Below, piece after piece: positions 7,886-15,767 of a stretch of DNA of 64,000 nucleotides (positions within the stretch are counted from its first letter, which is position 1; every line of letters starts with the position of its first letter). Below the pieces are notes generated by a model that was not told the origin of the DNA, ran no database searches, and saw only the letters and a list, made by a program, of their open reading frames with translations. The translations under genes were made by a program, and so were the position numbers. This DNA comes from Kordia antarctica (GTDB lineage Bacteria; Bacteroidota; Bacteroidia; Flavobacteriales; Flavobacteriaceae). Location: NCBI RefSeq assembly GCF_009901525.1, contig NZ_CP019288.1, positions 3,687,501-3,751,500 on the forward strand. The letters run 5' to 3'.

Positions 7886-8869
7886 ATGAATACTTTGCAG
7901 TTAATCAAATCAAAAATACATACATTCTTCTTCAAAGAAGATAATACCAAAGGATCATTTATTGCCTTTTTCAGAATAGGAACAAGTGTTTTTATCCTTA
8001 TCCATTTAATGAGTATCATATTGGATTTCAGTAAGTTATTTGGAAAACAAGGAATTATTCCGCACGATATTCGCGAATTTTTTCTGTCCAATCAAATGAT
8101 TTCATTCACACAAATCATTACCTTTTTTGAAAGTTACGGAATTTCAGAAAGTGTGACAACAAACGGATTTATAGGAACCTTTATTTTCTTTCTGTTGGCA
8201 TTAATGTTTGGATTATGTACACGGTTTTCTGCGATAATGACGTTGCTTTTATACAAAGCAATATATTCAGGAACATATATTTACGGAATAGATGGTTTCA
8301 TGGTGACATCATTATTCTACTTAATCATATTTCCTTCAGGATATTTTCACTCCATCGACAATCTTATCTTTAAAAAGAGAGATCGAAACAACTTAAATGT
8401 AACCTTATTCAAAAGACTTTTACAATTCAATGTTTGTATGGTATATTTCTATGCAGGACTTTCTAAAATGATGGGAATTACGTGGTGGAATGGAGAAGCT
8501 ATCTGGAAATCTATTCACTTATGGAGCGCCAATAGTATTTTTAATATCGATTTTACATTCTTGGCAGAAAACTCATATATACTAACTGTAATGGGTTGGA
8601 GCGTTTTACTAATTGAAACTTTATACGTAATCTTTATATGGATTCCGAAAACCAGAAAAATATGGTTGTACAGTACGTTAGCAATGCATGTTGGAATCGG
8701 AATATTCTTAGATTTATACTTCTTTGCTTCTTTCATGATGTTTTGGAATGTAACGGTATTTTACATCAGTGAGCCAATGCCAGAACTAAATATTTCAAAA
8801 TACTTTGTCTTTTTCAAGCGAAGAAAAGTGCAGCCACAAAACGTAACACTAGAAGCTTTAAACAGCTAG
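7886..8869 (+). CDS. HTTM domain (vitamin K-dependent gamma-carboxylase-like) membrane protein
   Basis: A 327-aa polytopic membrane protein with the horizontally transferred transmembrane (HTTM) pattern: an N-terminal helix with SFIAFFRIGTSVFILIHLM, a central FYAGLSKMMGITWWNGEAIW block and a late helix SVLLIETLYVIFIWIPKTRK with LAMHVGIGIFLDLYFF. HTTM domains form the membrane core of gamma-glutamyl carboxylases, but bacterial short HTTM proteins lack the lumenal domain and their reaction is mostly unknown. The gene lies between the 193-aa gene and the DCC gene (2 bp apart), an arrangement seen repeatedly for HTTM-DCC pairs. Confidence 0.85.
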   Translation: MNTLQLIKSKIHTFFFKEDNTKGSFIAFFRIGTSVFILIHLMSIILDFSKLFGKQGIIPHDIREFFLSNQMISFTQIITFFESYGISESVTTNGFIGTFIFFLLALMFGLCTRFSAIMTLLLYKAIYSGTYIYGIDGFMVTSLFYLIIFPSGYFHSIDNLIFKKRDRNNLNVTLFKRLLQFNVCMVYFYAGLSKMMGITWWNGEAIWKSIHLWSANSIFNIDFTFLAENSYILTVMGWSVLLIETLYVIFIWIPKTRKIWLYSTLAMHVGIGIFLDLYFFASFMMFWNVTVFYISEPMPELNISKYFVFFKRRKVQPQNVTLEALNS

Positions 8870-8871
8870 TT

Positions 8872-9276
8872 ATGTGGAATCAACTATTAAAAAATCATAC
8901 GATTATAATGTATGATGGAACTTGCGGATTTTGTAACGAATATATTCAATTTATTCTGGACAGAAATCCTTCACAGAAACTCAAATTTGTTTCGTCACAG
9001 TCAGAAACTGGACAACAACTAATCAATTTACTAAACATTCAAGGATTTACGACTTCCATAATTGTCGTGCAAAACCATCGATATTACAAAAAATCCACAG
9101 CGATTTTTAAAATCATGAAACAACTTGGAACATCTTGGAAATACGTAAGTTACTTGCAAATAATTCCAACATTCATCTCAGATTTTGTGTATTCGATCCT
9201 ATCAAAATACAGATACAAATTAGCAAAGCAACATTGCAGGCTAATTTCTAAAGAAGAACAACATTTCTTTCTTTAA
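8872..9276 (+). CDS. DCC-family thiol-disulfide oxidoreductase (DUF393)
   Basis: A 134-aa thioredoxin-fold protein with the hallmark YDGTCGFCNEYIQFIL near the N-terminus (Cys18 and Cys21 form the CxxC). DUF393/DCC proteins are putative thiol-disulfide oxidoreductases and are often fused or adjacent to HTTM domains. The ATG lies 2 bp after the HTTM stop, so the two are translationally linked. The body contains the usual SSQSETGQQLI-like strand and a hydrophobic C-terminal half. It may keep Cys of cluster partners reduced or supply electrons to the HTTM enzyme (inference). Confidence 0.88.
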   Translation: MWNQLLKNHTIIMYDGTCGFCNEYIQFILDRNPSQKLKFVSSQSETGQQLINLLNIQGFTTSIIVVQNHRYYKKSTAIFKIMKQLGTSWKYVSYLQIIPTFISDFVYSILSKYRYKLAKQHCRLISKEEQHFFL

Positions 9277-9373
9277 AGCAACACATCATATCAGAAATTA
9301 GATCAAATTTAAAAAAATAGCAAACGCTCATTTTATAGGATTTACACATCTAATTCATCCTAAAAACGATTCC

Positions 9374-12028
9374 ATGAAAAGGTACATTCTCATACTATAC
9401 CTGTTACTTTTGGCTACGACTGCAATTGCGCAGAACATATCGTACGAAATCAAAGGTTCTGTAAATGGTGTAATGGATAGTATTCCTTTAGAATCGGCAA
9501 CAATATACCTGCAAAATAGTAAAGACAATGCCCTCTTAACCTACACTACTTCCAACCGAAAAGGAGAGTTCTCCCTAAGTGGTAAAACTTCTTTGAAGAA
9601 TGCCACGCTCTTCATTTCTTATGTTGGAAGTAAAACATTTTCTAAATCGATTACGTTACAACCTTCTATAAATTTAAAATCAATATATCTTGAAGATACT
9701 TCTATGTTAGACGCGGTAATGATAAGCTCAAAAGCACCTGTTACCATAAAACAAGATACCTTAGAATTTAATCCTAATTCGTTCAAAACCAAACGAAATG
9801 CCAGTGTTGAAGACTTTATCAAAAAATTACCTGGCGCGCAAGTAGATGATGAAGGAAACATTACTGTCAACGGAAAAAAAGTGGACAAAATACTAGTCAA
9901 CGGGAAACCTTTTTTCGCAAACGATCCGACGATTGCTACACAAAATTTGACCAAAGAAATCATAGAAAAACTACAAATTACAGACTCAAAAACGAATTCT
10001 GAAGCCTTTACAGGAGAAACTGGCGACGGAAATTTTAAAACGATCAATCTTGTGATCAAAGAAGAAAATAACAAAGGTTCGTTTGGGAAACTTTCCACAG
10101 GAATTGGCGATAATGATCGGTATGAAATTTCAGGAAACTACAACAAATTCAACAACAATAGAAACATTAGCGTAATTGGTACTGGCAATAATATCAACGC
10201 GCCAAGAGTTGGTTTTGGTACCAAAGGAATTCGGACATCTCGGAAAGGTGGTTTTACATATGCTGATGAACTCATTAAAAACAATTCATTATCGGTAAAT
10301 TACGTATATTCTGATGCGCAATTTGAAAACAGACAAACGCAATTTACAGAATACATAGTTCCAGATGCGCCTTACTTTTCTAGTGCAACTTCACGATCAA
10401 AAACAGACAATAGAAGTCATGCAGTCGATGTACAATATCAAGCCACTATTGATTCTACATTTCATATAGATTTAGTATCAAGTTTTACGTATTTGCCTGG
10501 CGAAAACAGTTATCAAGGCAATTCAGAAACATTTGATGAATCTCAGGAATTAACGAATGCTTCAACAATAAATGCCAACGGAACGGAAACGCAAAAAGAA
10601 TTTAGAAACGCGTTATATCTAACCAAAAAAATAGGAGACAAAGGCGCATTTATAAAAGTGCGTCTCAACCAAAGTGCTGCTGATTTTAATAGAGATGATT
10701 TTACAGCTTCTGAATTGTTTTTTTTCAATTCGACAACGGACGATATCATTCGAAATCAATTTACAAACACAGACGATCGTGGAAGTTCATTGAACACAGG
10801 AATTACATTCAGATTGCCCATTGTTGGACGAAAATTATTTGTAGATTTTACATACGATAACTATCATCGAAAAGAAGAAAGTGACAAAGCTGTTTTTGAT
10901 TTTAATGAAGATCAACAAGCGTTTTCGACATTCAATACCGAATTAAGTTCTGACTTTATTTATCGTAATAACGCGATGATTCCGAGTGTGGAATTAAACT
11001 ATAAAAACGAAAAAATAAAAGCGTTTATCAATTTCGATTATGCGTTCCGAACTTTGGAAAATAAAGATCGATTGCGACCCGAATTCGACATCAAACAACG
11101 TTTTAAGATCTTTACATATTCAGGAGGAATTCGGTATAAAATCAGCCGAAAAACGATTATAAATACTGGAATTGGACTTACAAACTCCATTCCGTCATTA
11201 TCGCAATTGCAATCGTTTACCAATGTTTCCAATCCGTTAAATATAACGCGTGGAAATCCAAACCTAAAACCTCAAAATCGATACAGTATTCATGTAGATT
11301 TTAGAACGAATAACTTTCAAAAAGGTTATGGATTATACACGCGACTCAAAGCAAATTTTGACACTAACAGAGTTGTTTCAAAATATACAATTAACGACGA
11401 TTTGGTACGCGAAACAACGTTTGTAAACGTAGATGGAAATTACGGATATCACAGTTATTTCAATCTATACAAAAAAATAAAATTTGATCAAACACGCGTC
11501 ATGCGAATCAATTTGAATGGTTCTATAAATACAACAAAACGAATTAATTTCAATAATGACAGTCGTTACAATGTGAAAACAACGAATTATATGCCTTCAC
11601 TCGGATTTGATTTTGAATGGGAAAAAGCGTTCGATTTCAATGTAAATTACAATTGGAAGTATTCACAAACCAACTATTCTCTTGACGGTTTTAACAATCA
11701 AGAAATCATAACACATGAGCTCGATTTTTACACAGCGACACAAATTTTTAAGAATCTGAATTGGGAAAATAATGTTCGATATGTTTACAATCCGAATGTT
11801 TCCAACGGTTTTGACAAATATGCGTGGTCGTGGAACAGTTCATTAACATATAGTTTTTTGGATGACAGCGCAAATATATCGCTCAGAGTATATGATTTGC
11901 TCAATCAGAACATCAACACACGCCGAATTGTAAATACAGATTACATTCAAAATACGCAAAGCCTCATATTGCAACGATTTGTAATGCTTTCGCTTGATTG
12001 GAAATTTAATTCTTTTAAGCGGAAATAA
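9374..12028 (+). CDS. TonB-dependent receptor-like outer membrane beta-barrel protein
   Basis: An 884-aa outer-membrane protein: signal peptide (MKRYILILYLLLLATTAIAQ), a carboxypeptidase-regulatory-like beta domain (about residues 25-110), a plug-like section with VEDFIKKLPGAQVDDEGNI (about 145-165), then a long series of amphipathic strands ending in an aromatic strand (FVMLSLDWKFNSF). No SusD partner follows, so it belongs to the outer-membrane beta-barrel/TonB-receptor group seen in flavobacteria with unknown ligands rather than a SusC. It begins about 100 bp after the DCC gene, on the same strand. Class is secure, substrate unknown. Confidence 0.85.
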   Translation: MKRYILILYLLLLATTAIAQNISYEIKGSVNGVMDSIPLESATIYLQNSKDNALLTYTTSNRKGEFSLSGKTSLKNATLFISYVGSKTFSKSITLQPSINLKSIYLEDTSMLDAVMISSKAPVTIKQDTLEFNPNSFKTKRNASVEDFIKKLPGAQVDDEGNITVNGKKVDKILVNGKPFFANDPTIATQNLTKEIIEKLQITDSKTNSEAFTGETGDGNFKTINLVIKEENNKGSFGKLSTGIGDNDRYEISGNYNKFNNNRNISVIGTGNNINAPRVGFGTKGIRTSRKGGFTYADELIKNNSLSVNYVYSDAQFENRQTQFTEYIVPDAPYFSSATSRSKTDNRSHAVDVQYQATIDSTFHIDLVSSFTYLPGENSYQGNSETFDESQELTNASTINANGTETQKEFRNALYLTKKIGDKGAFIKVRLNQSAADFNRDDFTASELFFFNSTTDDIIRNQFTNTDDRGSSLNTGITFRLPIVGRKLFVDFTYDNYHRKEESDKAVFDFNEDQQAFSTFNTELSSDFIYRNNAMIPSVELNYKNEKIKAFINFDYAFRTLENKDRLRPEFDIKQRFKIFTYSGGIRYKISRKTIINTGIGLTNSIPSLSQLQSFTNVSNPLNITRGNPNLKPQNRYSIHVDFRTNNFQKGYGLYTRLKANFDTNRVVSKYTINDDLVRETTFVNVDGNYGYHSYFNLYKKIKFDQTRVMRINLNGSINTTKRINFNNDSRYNVKTTNYMPSLGFDFEWEKAFDFNVNYNWKYSQTNYSLDGFNNQEIITHELDFYTATQIFKNLNWENNVRYVYNPNVSNGFDKYAWSWNSSLTYSFLDDSANISLRVYDLLNQNINTRRIVNTDYIQNTQSLILQRFVMLSLDWKFNSFKRK

Positions 12029-12167
12029 AAATCTACGTTATGAAATTTGATTTTAGCTACAAATCTTATAAATTTAACAAGATTAAACTTTAGCTATTTT
12101 CTAAGGTTGTATATAATAGGAATTTCGTATATATGTTAGGAGCAATTAAAAAATATCGAACTAAAGA

Positions 12168-13025
12168 ATGACACCTGAATACCGAATTGAAGCAGAAAAA
12201 CTAATTAAAGAATATCTAGGTTCATATGATGATATCAAGGAAATTGTTAATATCAAATGTGAAGAAACATTTACTGATTTGGATGTTGTTATTAATGTTT
12301 GGAATGTTAAAACTGAAAATGAAGCATATTGGTTAGTAGAAGGTGGTTCTACACCTATGAATATGTACACTCAAGGAGCAAATTATTTATCAGCTGACGA
12401 AGCATATTCTTTCCATATGGGTTTAACTCAAAGGTTAGCCAAAAGATATCAAAATGAATTTAAGCATATAATTGACGAGATACCATTAAATATTGAGCAT
12501 TTGAAATCTATTAATCGAAAACTAAAGATGGCTTCAGAAAAATTAGATATTCATCTAGAGCCTGAAGAGTTTCAATCAATAGGACTATTATGTAGAGAAA
12601 GTTTAATTGATTTGTCAAAAGAATTATGTGAACGAAATCCCCAGTTGGTAAAAGAGAAAGGATTAAAAAAGGCAGACTTCAAAGGTGTTTCTAATGCTTT
12701 TATTGATTATTATATTCCAGGAAATCAAAACTCGGACTTAAGGAACTACTCTCGTAAAATGGTTGATAGTGCTTGGAGTTATAATTCAATGATTGTTCAT
12801 TCTCAAAATAAAAAATATCCTGATGCTAAGATTGCATTACTTTTTACTTCAGCGACAGTAAGTTTAATTGAGAACCTTTTTTATAAACATTTAGGATTTG
12901 ACCAAGAATTAGCATGTTCAGAATGTGGTAGCTTACAAATCGAATTTTTAGAATATGAAAAAGATAAAATAAAACAGATTTGTAAAAAATGTGAACACGA
13001 AGAAAAAATAATATTTGCAGAATAA
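12168..13025 (+). CDS. Hypothetical protein with C-terminal zinc ribbon
   Basis: A 285-aa cytoplasmic protein. The N-terminal ~90 residues look like a small alpha/beta domain (VINVWNVKTENEAYWLVEGG), the middle is helical, and the C-terminus carries two Cys pairs, CSECGS and CKKCEHE about 27 residues apart, a treble-clef or zinc-ribbon pattern. I recognise no named family. Lone proteins of this kind with helical cores and zinc ribbons are sometimes found in defence or stress loci, but nothing here demands that. It stands alone between the receptor and msrA. Confidence 0.7.
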   Translation: MTPEYRIEAEKLIKEYLGSYDDIKEIVNIKCEETFTDLDVVINVWNVKTENEAYWLVEGGSTPMNMYTQGANYLSADEAYSFHMGLTQRLAKRYQNEFKHIIDEIPLNIEHLKSINRKLKMASEKLDIHLEPEEFQSIGLLCRESLIDLSKELCERNPQLVKEKGLKKADFKGVSNAFIDYYIPGNQNSDLRNYSRKMVDSAWSYNSMIVHSQNKKYPDAKIALLFTSATVSLIENLFYKHLGFDQELACSECGSLQIEFLEYEKDKIKQICKKCEHEEKIIFAE

Positions 13026-13096
13026 TAGCTTCTGTAACCCATTATGTTCTTAAATAATTACAAAGGTTTTCATTTTCGAAATCAATTAAACAAATA

Positions 13097-13636
13097 CTAC
13101 TTCAACTTATCCGCAAACAACTTTCGTAACTTCGTCAACTTTGGTGTAATCACATAATTACAATATCCTTGTTCTTGATTTTCTCTATAATAATTTTGAT
13201 GTTCTAGTTCAGCTTCAAAAAAAGGTGGCAAAGCGGAAACTTCTGTAACAATTGGTTCGTCATAATACGAAGCCATTTCTTTCATCACAATTTCGGCAGT
13301 TTCACGTTGTTTCTCATCATGATAAAAAACAACGGAACGATATTGTGTTCCAACATCAGCGCCTTGTCTATTCAAAGCTGTAGGATCGTGTGTTGCCATA
13401 AACATCACTAAAATCTCTTGAAACGAAACAACAGTAGCATCAAACGTTACTTGAATCACTTCGGCGTGTCCCGTAAGTCCTGAACAAATTTCACGATACG
13501 TTGGTCTTCCAGGAACTGTTCCGCCAGCATAACCGGAAACAACTGTTTCAATACCTTTTATTTCCTGAAAAACGGCTTCTGTACACCAAAAACATCCGCC
13601 ACCAATAGTGGCAGTTTCTATATTTTTATTCTCCAT
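13097..13636 (-). CDS. msrA: Peptide-methionine (S)-S-oxide reductase MsrA
   Basis: A 179-aa enzyme that reduces methionine-S-sulfoxide in proteins and free methionine using thioredoxin. The signature GGGCFWCTEAVF is present with catalytic Cys15, and further family blocks VVSGYAGG, GHAEVIQVTFD, HDPTALNRQGADVGTQYRS and HQNYYREN are intact. There is no export signal, so it is cytoplasmic. No fused MsrB domain. A TAnnTTTG -7 element (13668-13675) gives it its own promoter with a short leader. Confidence 0.97.
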   Translation of the reverse strand: MENKNIETATIGGGCFWCTEAVFQEIKGIETVVSGYAGGTVPGRPTYREICSGLTGHAEVIQVTFDATVVSFQEILVMFMATHDPTALNRQGADVGTQYRSVVFYHDEKQRETAEIVMKEMASYYDEPIVTEVSALPPFFEAELEHQNYYRENQEQGYCNYVITPKLTKLRKLFADKLK

Positions 13637-13667
13637 ATAATTATTCTCTTAATAGCATGACACATGA

Positions 13668-13675
13668 CAAAGATA
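13668..13675 (-). promoter_or_regulatory. -7 promoter element of msrA
   Basis: On the minus strand this reads TATCTTTG, matching the Bacteroidota -7 consensus TAnnTTTG, about 30 bp before the msrA ATG. The nearest upstream TTTG is about 26 bp away, longer than usual. The element overlaps a short plus-strand frame (13657-13896), which I therefore reject as a gene. Confidence 0.5.
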
Positions 13676-13676
13676 C

Positions 13677-14036
13677 TTATAAAACGGTTTATATAATATC
13701 TCAAAATGCGCTTTACAGGACTATTAGTCGCAGAAACTTTAAAAACTTAAATTTAGAGAATTTAAAGACATTTAAATGTCAATTTTCACCGTATCACCTC
13801 AATAAAATCAATGATTTTGACAGTAAGCCGTCATCAAAATTTACATTCACCTACAAAAAGTATACATTCATCGAAGGTTTAGTAGTTGTTGTCTAATAGA
13901 TAGGGTTTTATGAAATAGAGATAGTATATTTGACCTTAACTTTTTTTCATGGTTAAAGTAATTTATTGGTTATAAATTATTTCCCTTATTACCCTAAGAC
14001 CCCAAATAACATTAACCAATTTTTTTTTGGTAAAAG
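13677..14036. other. Intergenic region without a supported gene
   Basis: Between msrA and the alpha-amylase end. Contains a 79-aa plus-strand frame (13657-13896) without recognisable features and A/T-rich sequence. Nothing else stands out before the terminator at 14037. Confidence 0.4.
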
Positions 14037-14065
14037 AAAAGAGCTTCCGCAAGGAAGCTCTTTTT
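14037..14065. terminator. Bidirectional Rho-independent terminator
   Basis: GAGCTTCC (14041-14048), GCAA loop, GGAAGCTC (14053-14060), flanked by AAAA and TTTTT. On the minus strand it ends the alpha-amylase-side transcript of the starch locus. Confidence 0.85.
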
Positions 14066-14072
14066 GATTAGT

Positions 14073-14147
14073 GAAACTCCATTTTGAGAAGCCGATAAAG
14101 GCGCACTCAAAATGGTAAGTTGAACTAATTCCCCTGAAAAGGGGAAT
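14073..14147 (+). repeat. Two-hairpin dispersed repeat, copy 1
   Basis: Hairpin one: CCATTTTGAG (14079-14088) with CTCAAAATGG (14106-14115), enclosing GCC/GGC. The linker is GTAAGTTGAACTAAT. Hairpin two: ATTCCCCT-GAAA-AGGGGAAT (14128-14147). Copies at 34619-34692 and 63969-64000 keep the shape but change both sides of the stems, indicating selection for structure. It directly follows the terminator at 14037-14065. Function unknown. Confidence 0.7.
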
Positions 14148-14190
14148 CTTCTCCAAATTTCCAGTTAGGTTTTTAAGAATTCATATTTTT

Positions 14191-14230
14191 AATCTAACAA
14201 TCTAACAATCTAACAATCTAATAATCCAAC
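14191..14230. repeat. Five tandem 8-bp units
   Basis: AATCTAAC is repeated three times exactly, followed by AATCTAAT and AATCCAAC. A short microsatellite between the two-hairpin repeat and the alpha-amylase stop. Confidence 0.8.
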
Positions 14231-14290
14231 ACCGTTACCTTGAAAAAGTCTCATATCTCATGTCTTTCAGCGTAGCGGTCTCATGTCTTT

Positions 14291-15730
14291 TTACTGAGCA
14301 ACCAAAACCATATACTGCCAAGGCTGTAAAGCAACATCTTGTCCTTCTCTAAAAGTTACCATATCACCATTCATATAATTTGAAAAACTTCCAGCAAGAT
14401 CAATTTTTGTAATAACTGCTTCTTTCGAAAGATTTCCAATATAATACACTTTTTTTCCACCTTTCTCACGCTTAAACGCCAATACATTAGCAGCTTTGCT
14501 TGTTGAAATTTTAGTATAAGAAGCGGCATTTTTTCCACCATTCAATGCTGCATTTGAAGCTTTCAAAGAACCTAACTTCTCTAACAGCGTCCACGTTTTT
14601 CCTTTCTCTTTTGGAATCTCATCCTTCTCAAAAAACTTCAAACGATGTTTCATATCATATTCTTGTCCTGAATAAATTAACGGCATTCCTGGTGCAACAA
14701 AACTCAATGCTGTAAACGCTTCAGCACCTTTTCCCATGCGTTCTTCAATAGTTCCATTCCAAGAATTCTCATCATGATTCGTTACAAAATTCATCAAAAT
14801 ATCATTGCGTTCATACAACGAATCAATCTGTTGCATGCGTTTGTCCCAATCAGCAACAGTTTCTTCACCTTTTGCAATATGATTCATGCGGTGATGTGTG
14901 TCCCAACCGTACGCCATATCAAACAAATTATTTTTCAACAACTCAGGTTCCCAAGCTTCTGCAAGCATAAAAATGTCTTTAGTTTCTCGCAATTTCGGAA
15001 TTGCTTCTTGCCAAAAATCTGTCGGAACCGAACCTGCAACATCGCAACGTAAACCATCTACATTTTCCTCTGTCAACCAAAAATTCATATCTTTTATCAT
15101 CGCTTTGCGCAATTCTTTATTGTCATAATTCAAATCAGCAACATCTGCCCAACCAACAGGAATTCCATCTTCATTTAACGGATCGGTAATTTCGCCTTTG
15201 GCATTCTTTGTATAAAATTCTGGATTTGTTTTCAGCCACGTATGATCCCAACCTGTATGATTTGGAACCCAATCCAAAATCACATATATTCCGTTATCAT
15301 GCGCAGTTTTTACAAGTGCTCTAAAATCTTCAATAGTTCCAAACTCAGGGTTAATTTTAGTGAAATCTGAAACGGCATAATAACTTCCCAAATGCTTTTT
15401 ACGTTCCTCGGGATCTTCAATTTTACTTGCAAAATCACCGCCAGTAGCCTTTCGTTTCGTCTCCGAAATTGGGAAAATTGGCATCAGCCAGATGATTTTT
15501 ACGCCCAAATCTTTCAACTGCGGAATATCTTTCGTAAACGCATCAAACGAACCTTCTTTTGAATATTGACGAATATTTGCTTCGTAAATAACTGCGTTTT
15601 CTAGCATTTCATCAGAAACTGCAGCAATCGTTTTTTCATTGATTTCTGGAGTTTTCTCAGCTTCTTTCTTTTCCGTTTCACACGAAATAAAAAGAAATAG
15701 TGTAATTAAAAATAAAGGGATTTTCTTCAT
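14291..15730 (-). CDS. GH13 alpha-amylase lipoprotein
   Basis: A 479-aa glycoside hydrolase family 13 enzyme hydrolysing alpha-1,4-glucans. The signal ends in LFISCETE (lipobox Cys17), so it is lipid-anchored. The TIM barrel carries the usual blocks: YVILDWVPNHTGWDH, GLRCDVAGSVP (nucleophile Asp), IFMLAEAWEPE (acid/base Glu) and FVTNHDENSWNG (third Asp). A C-terminal all-beta domain C ends the protein. It is the last gene of the minus-strand starch operon, 37 bp after GH31. Probably periplasmic cleavage of imported maltodextrins; exact product pattern cannot be read from sequence. Confidence 0.94.
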   Translation of the reverse strand: MKKIPLFLITLFLFISCETEKKEAEKTPEINEKTIAAVSDEMLENAVIYEANIRQYSKEGSFDAFTKDIPQLKDLGVKIIWLMPIFPISETKRKATGGDFASKIEDPEERKKHLGSYYAVSDFTKINPEFGTIEDFRALVKTAHDNGIYVILDWVPNHTGWDHTWLKTNPEFYTKNAKGEITDPLNEDGIPVGWADVADLNYDNKELRKAMIKDMNFWLTEENVDGLRCDVAGSVPTDFWQEAIPKLRETKDIFMLAEAWEPELLKNNLFDMAYGWDTHHRMNHIAKGEETVADWDKRMQQIDSLYERNDILMNFVTNHDENSWNGTIEERMGKGAEAFTALSFVAPGMPLIYSGQEYDMKHRLKFFEKDEIPKEKGKTWTLLEKLGSLKASNAALNGGKNAASYTKISTSKAANVLAFKREKGGKKVYYIGNLSKEAVITKIDLAGSFSNYMNGDMVTFREGQDVALQPWQYMVLVAQ

Positions 15731-15767
15731 TATACGTTAGTTTATAAATGGTTTTTAAATTGAATTT

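Noticed and set aside
13657-13896. 79-aa plus-strand frame
   Set aside because: Its start overlaps the -7 promoter element of msrA and it has no recognisable features.
14191-14230. Short tandem repeats as a CRISPR array
   Set aside because: Units are only 8 bp and contiguous without spacers; no cas genes in the window.
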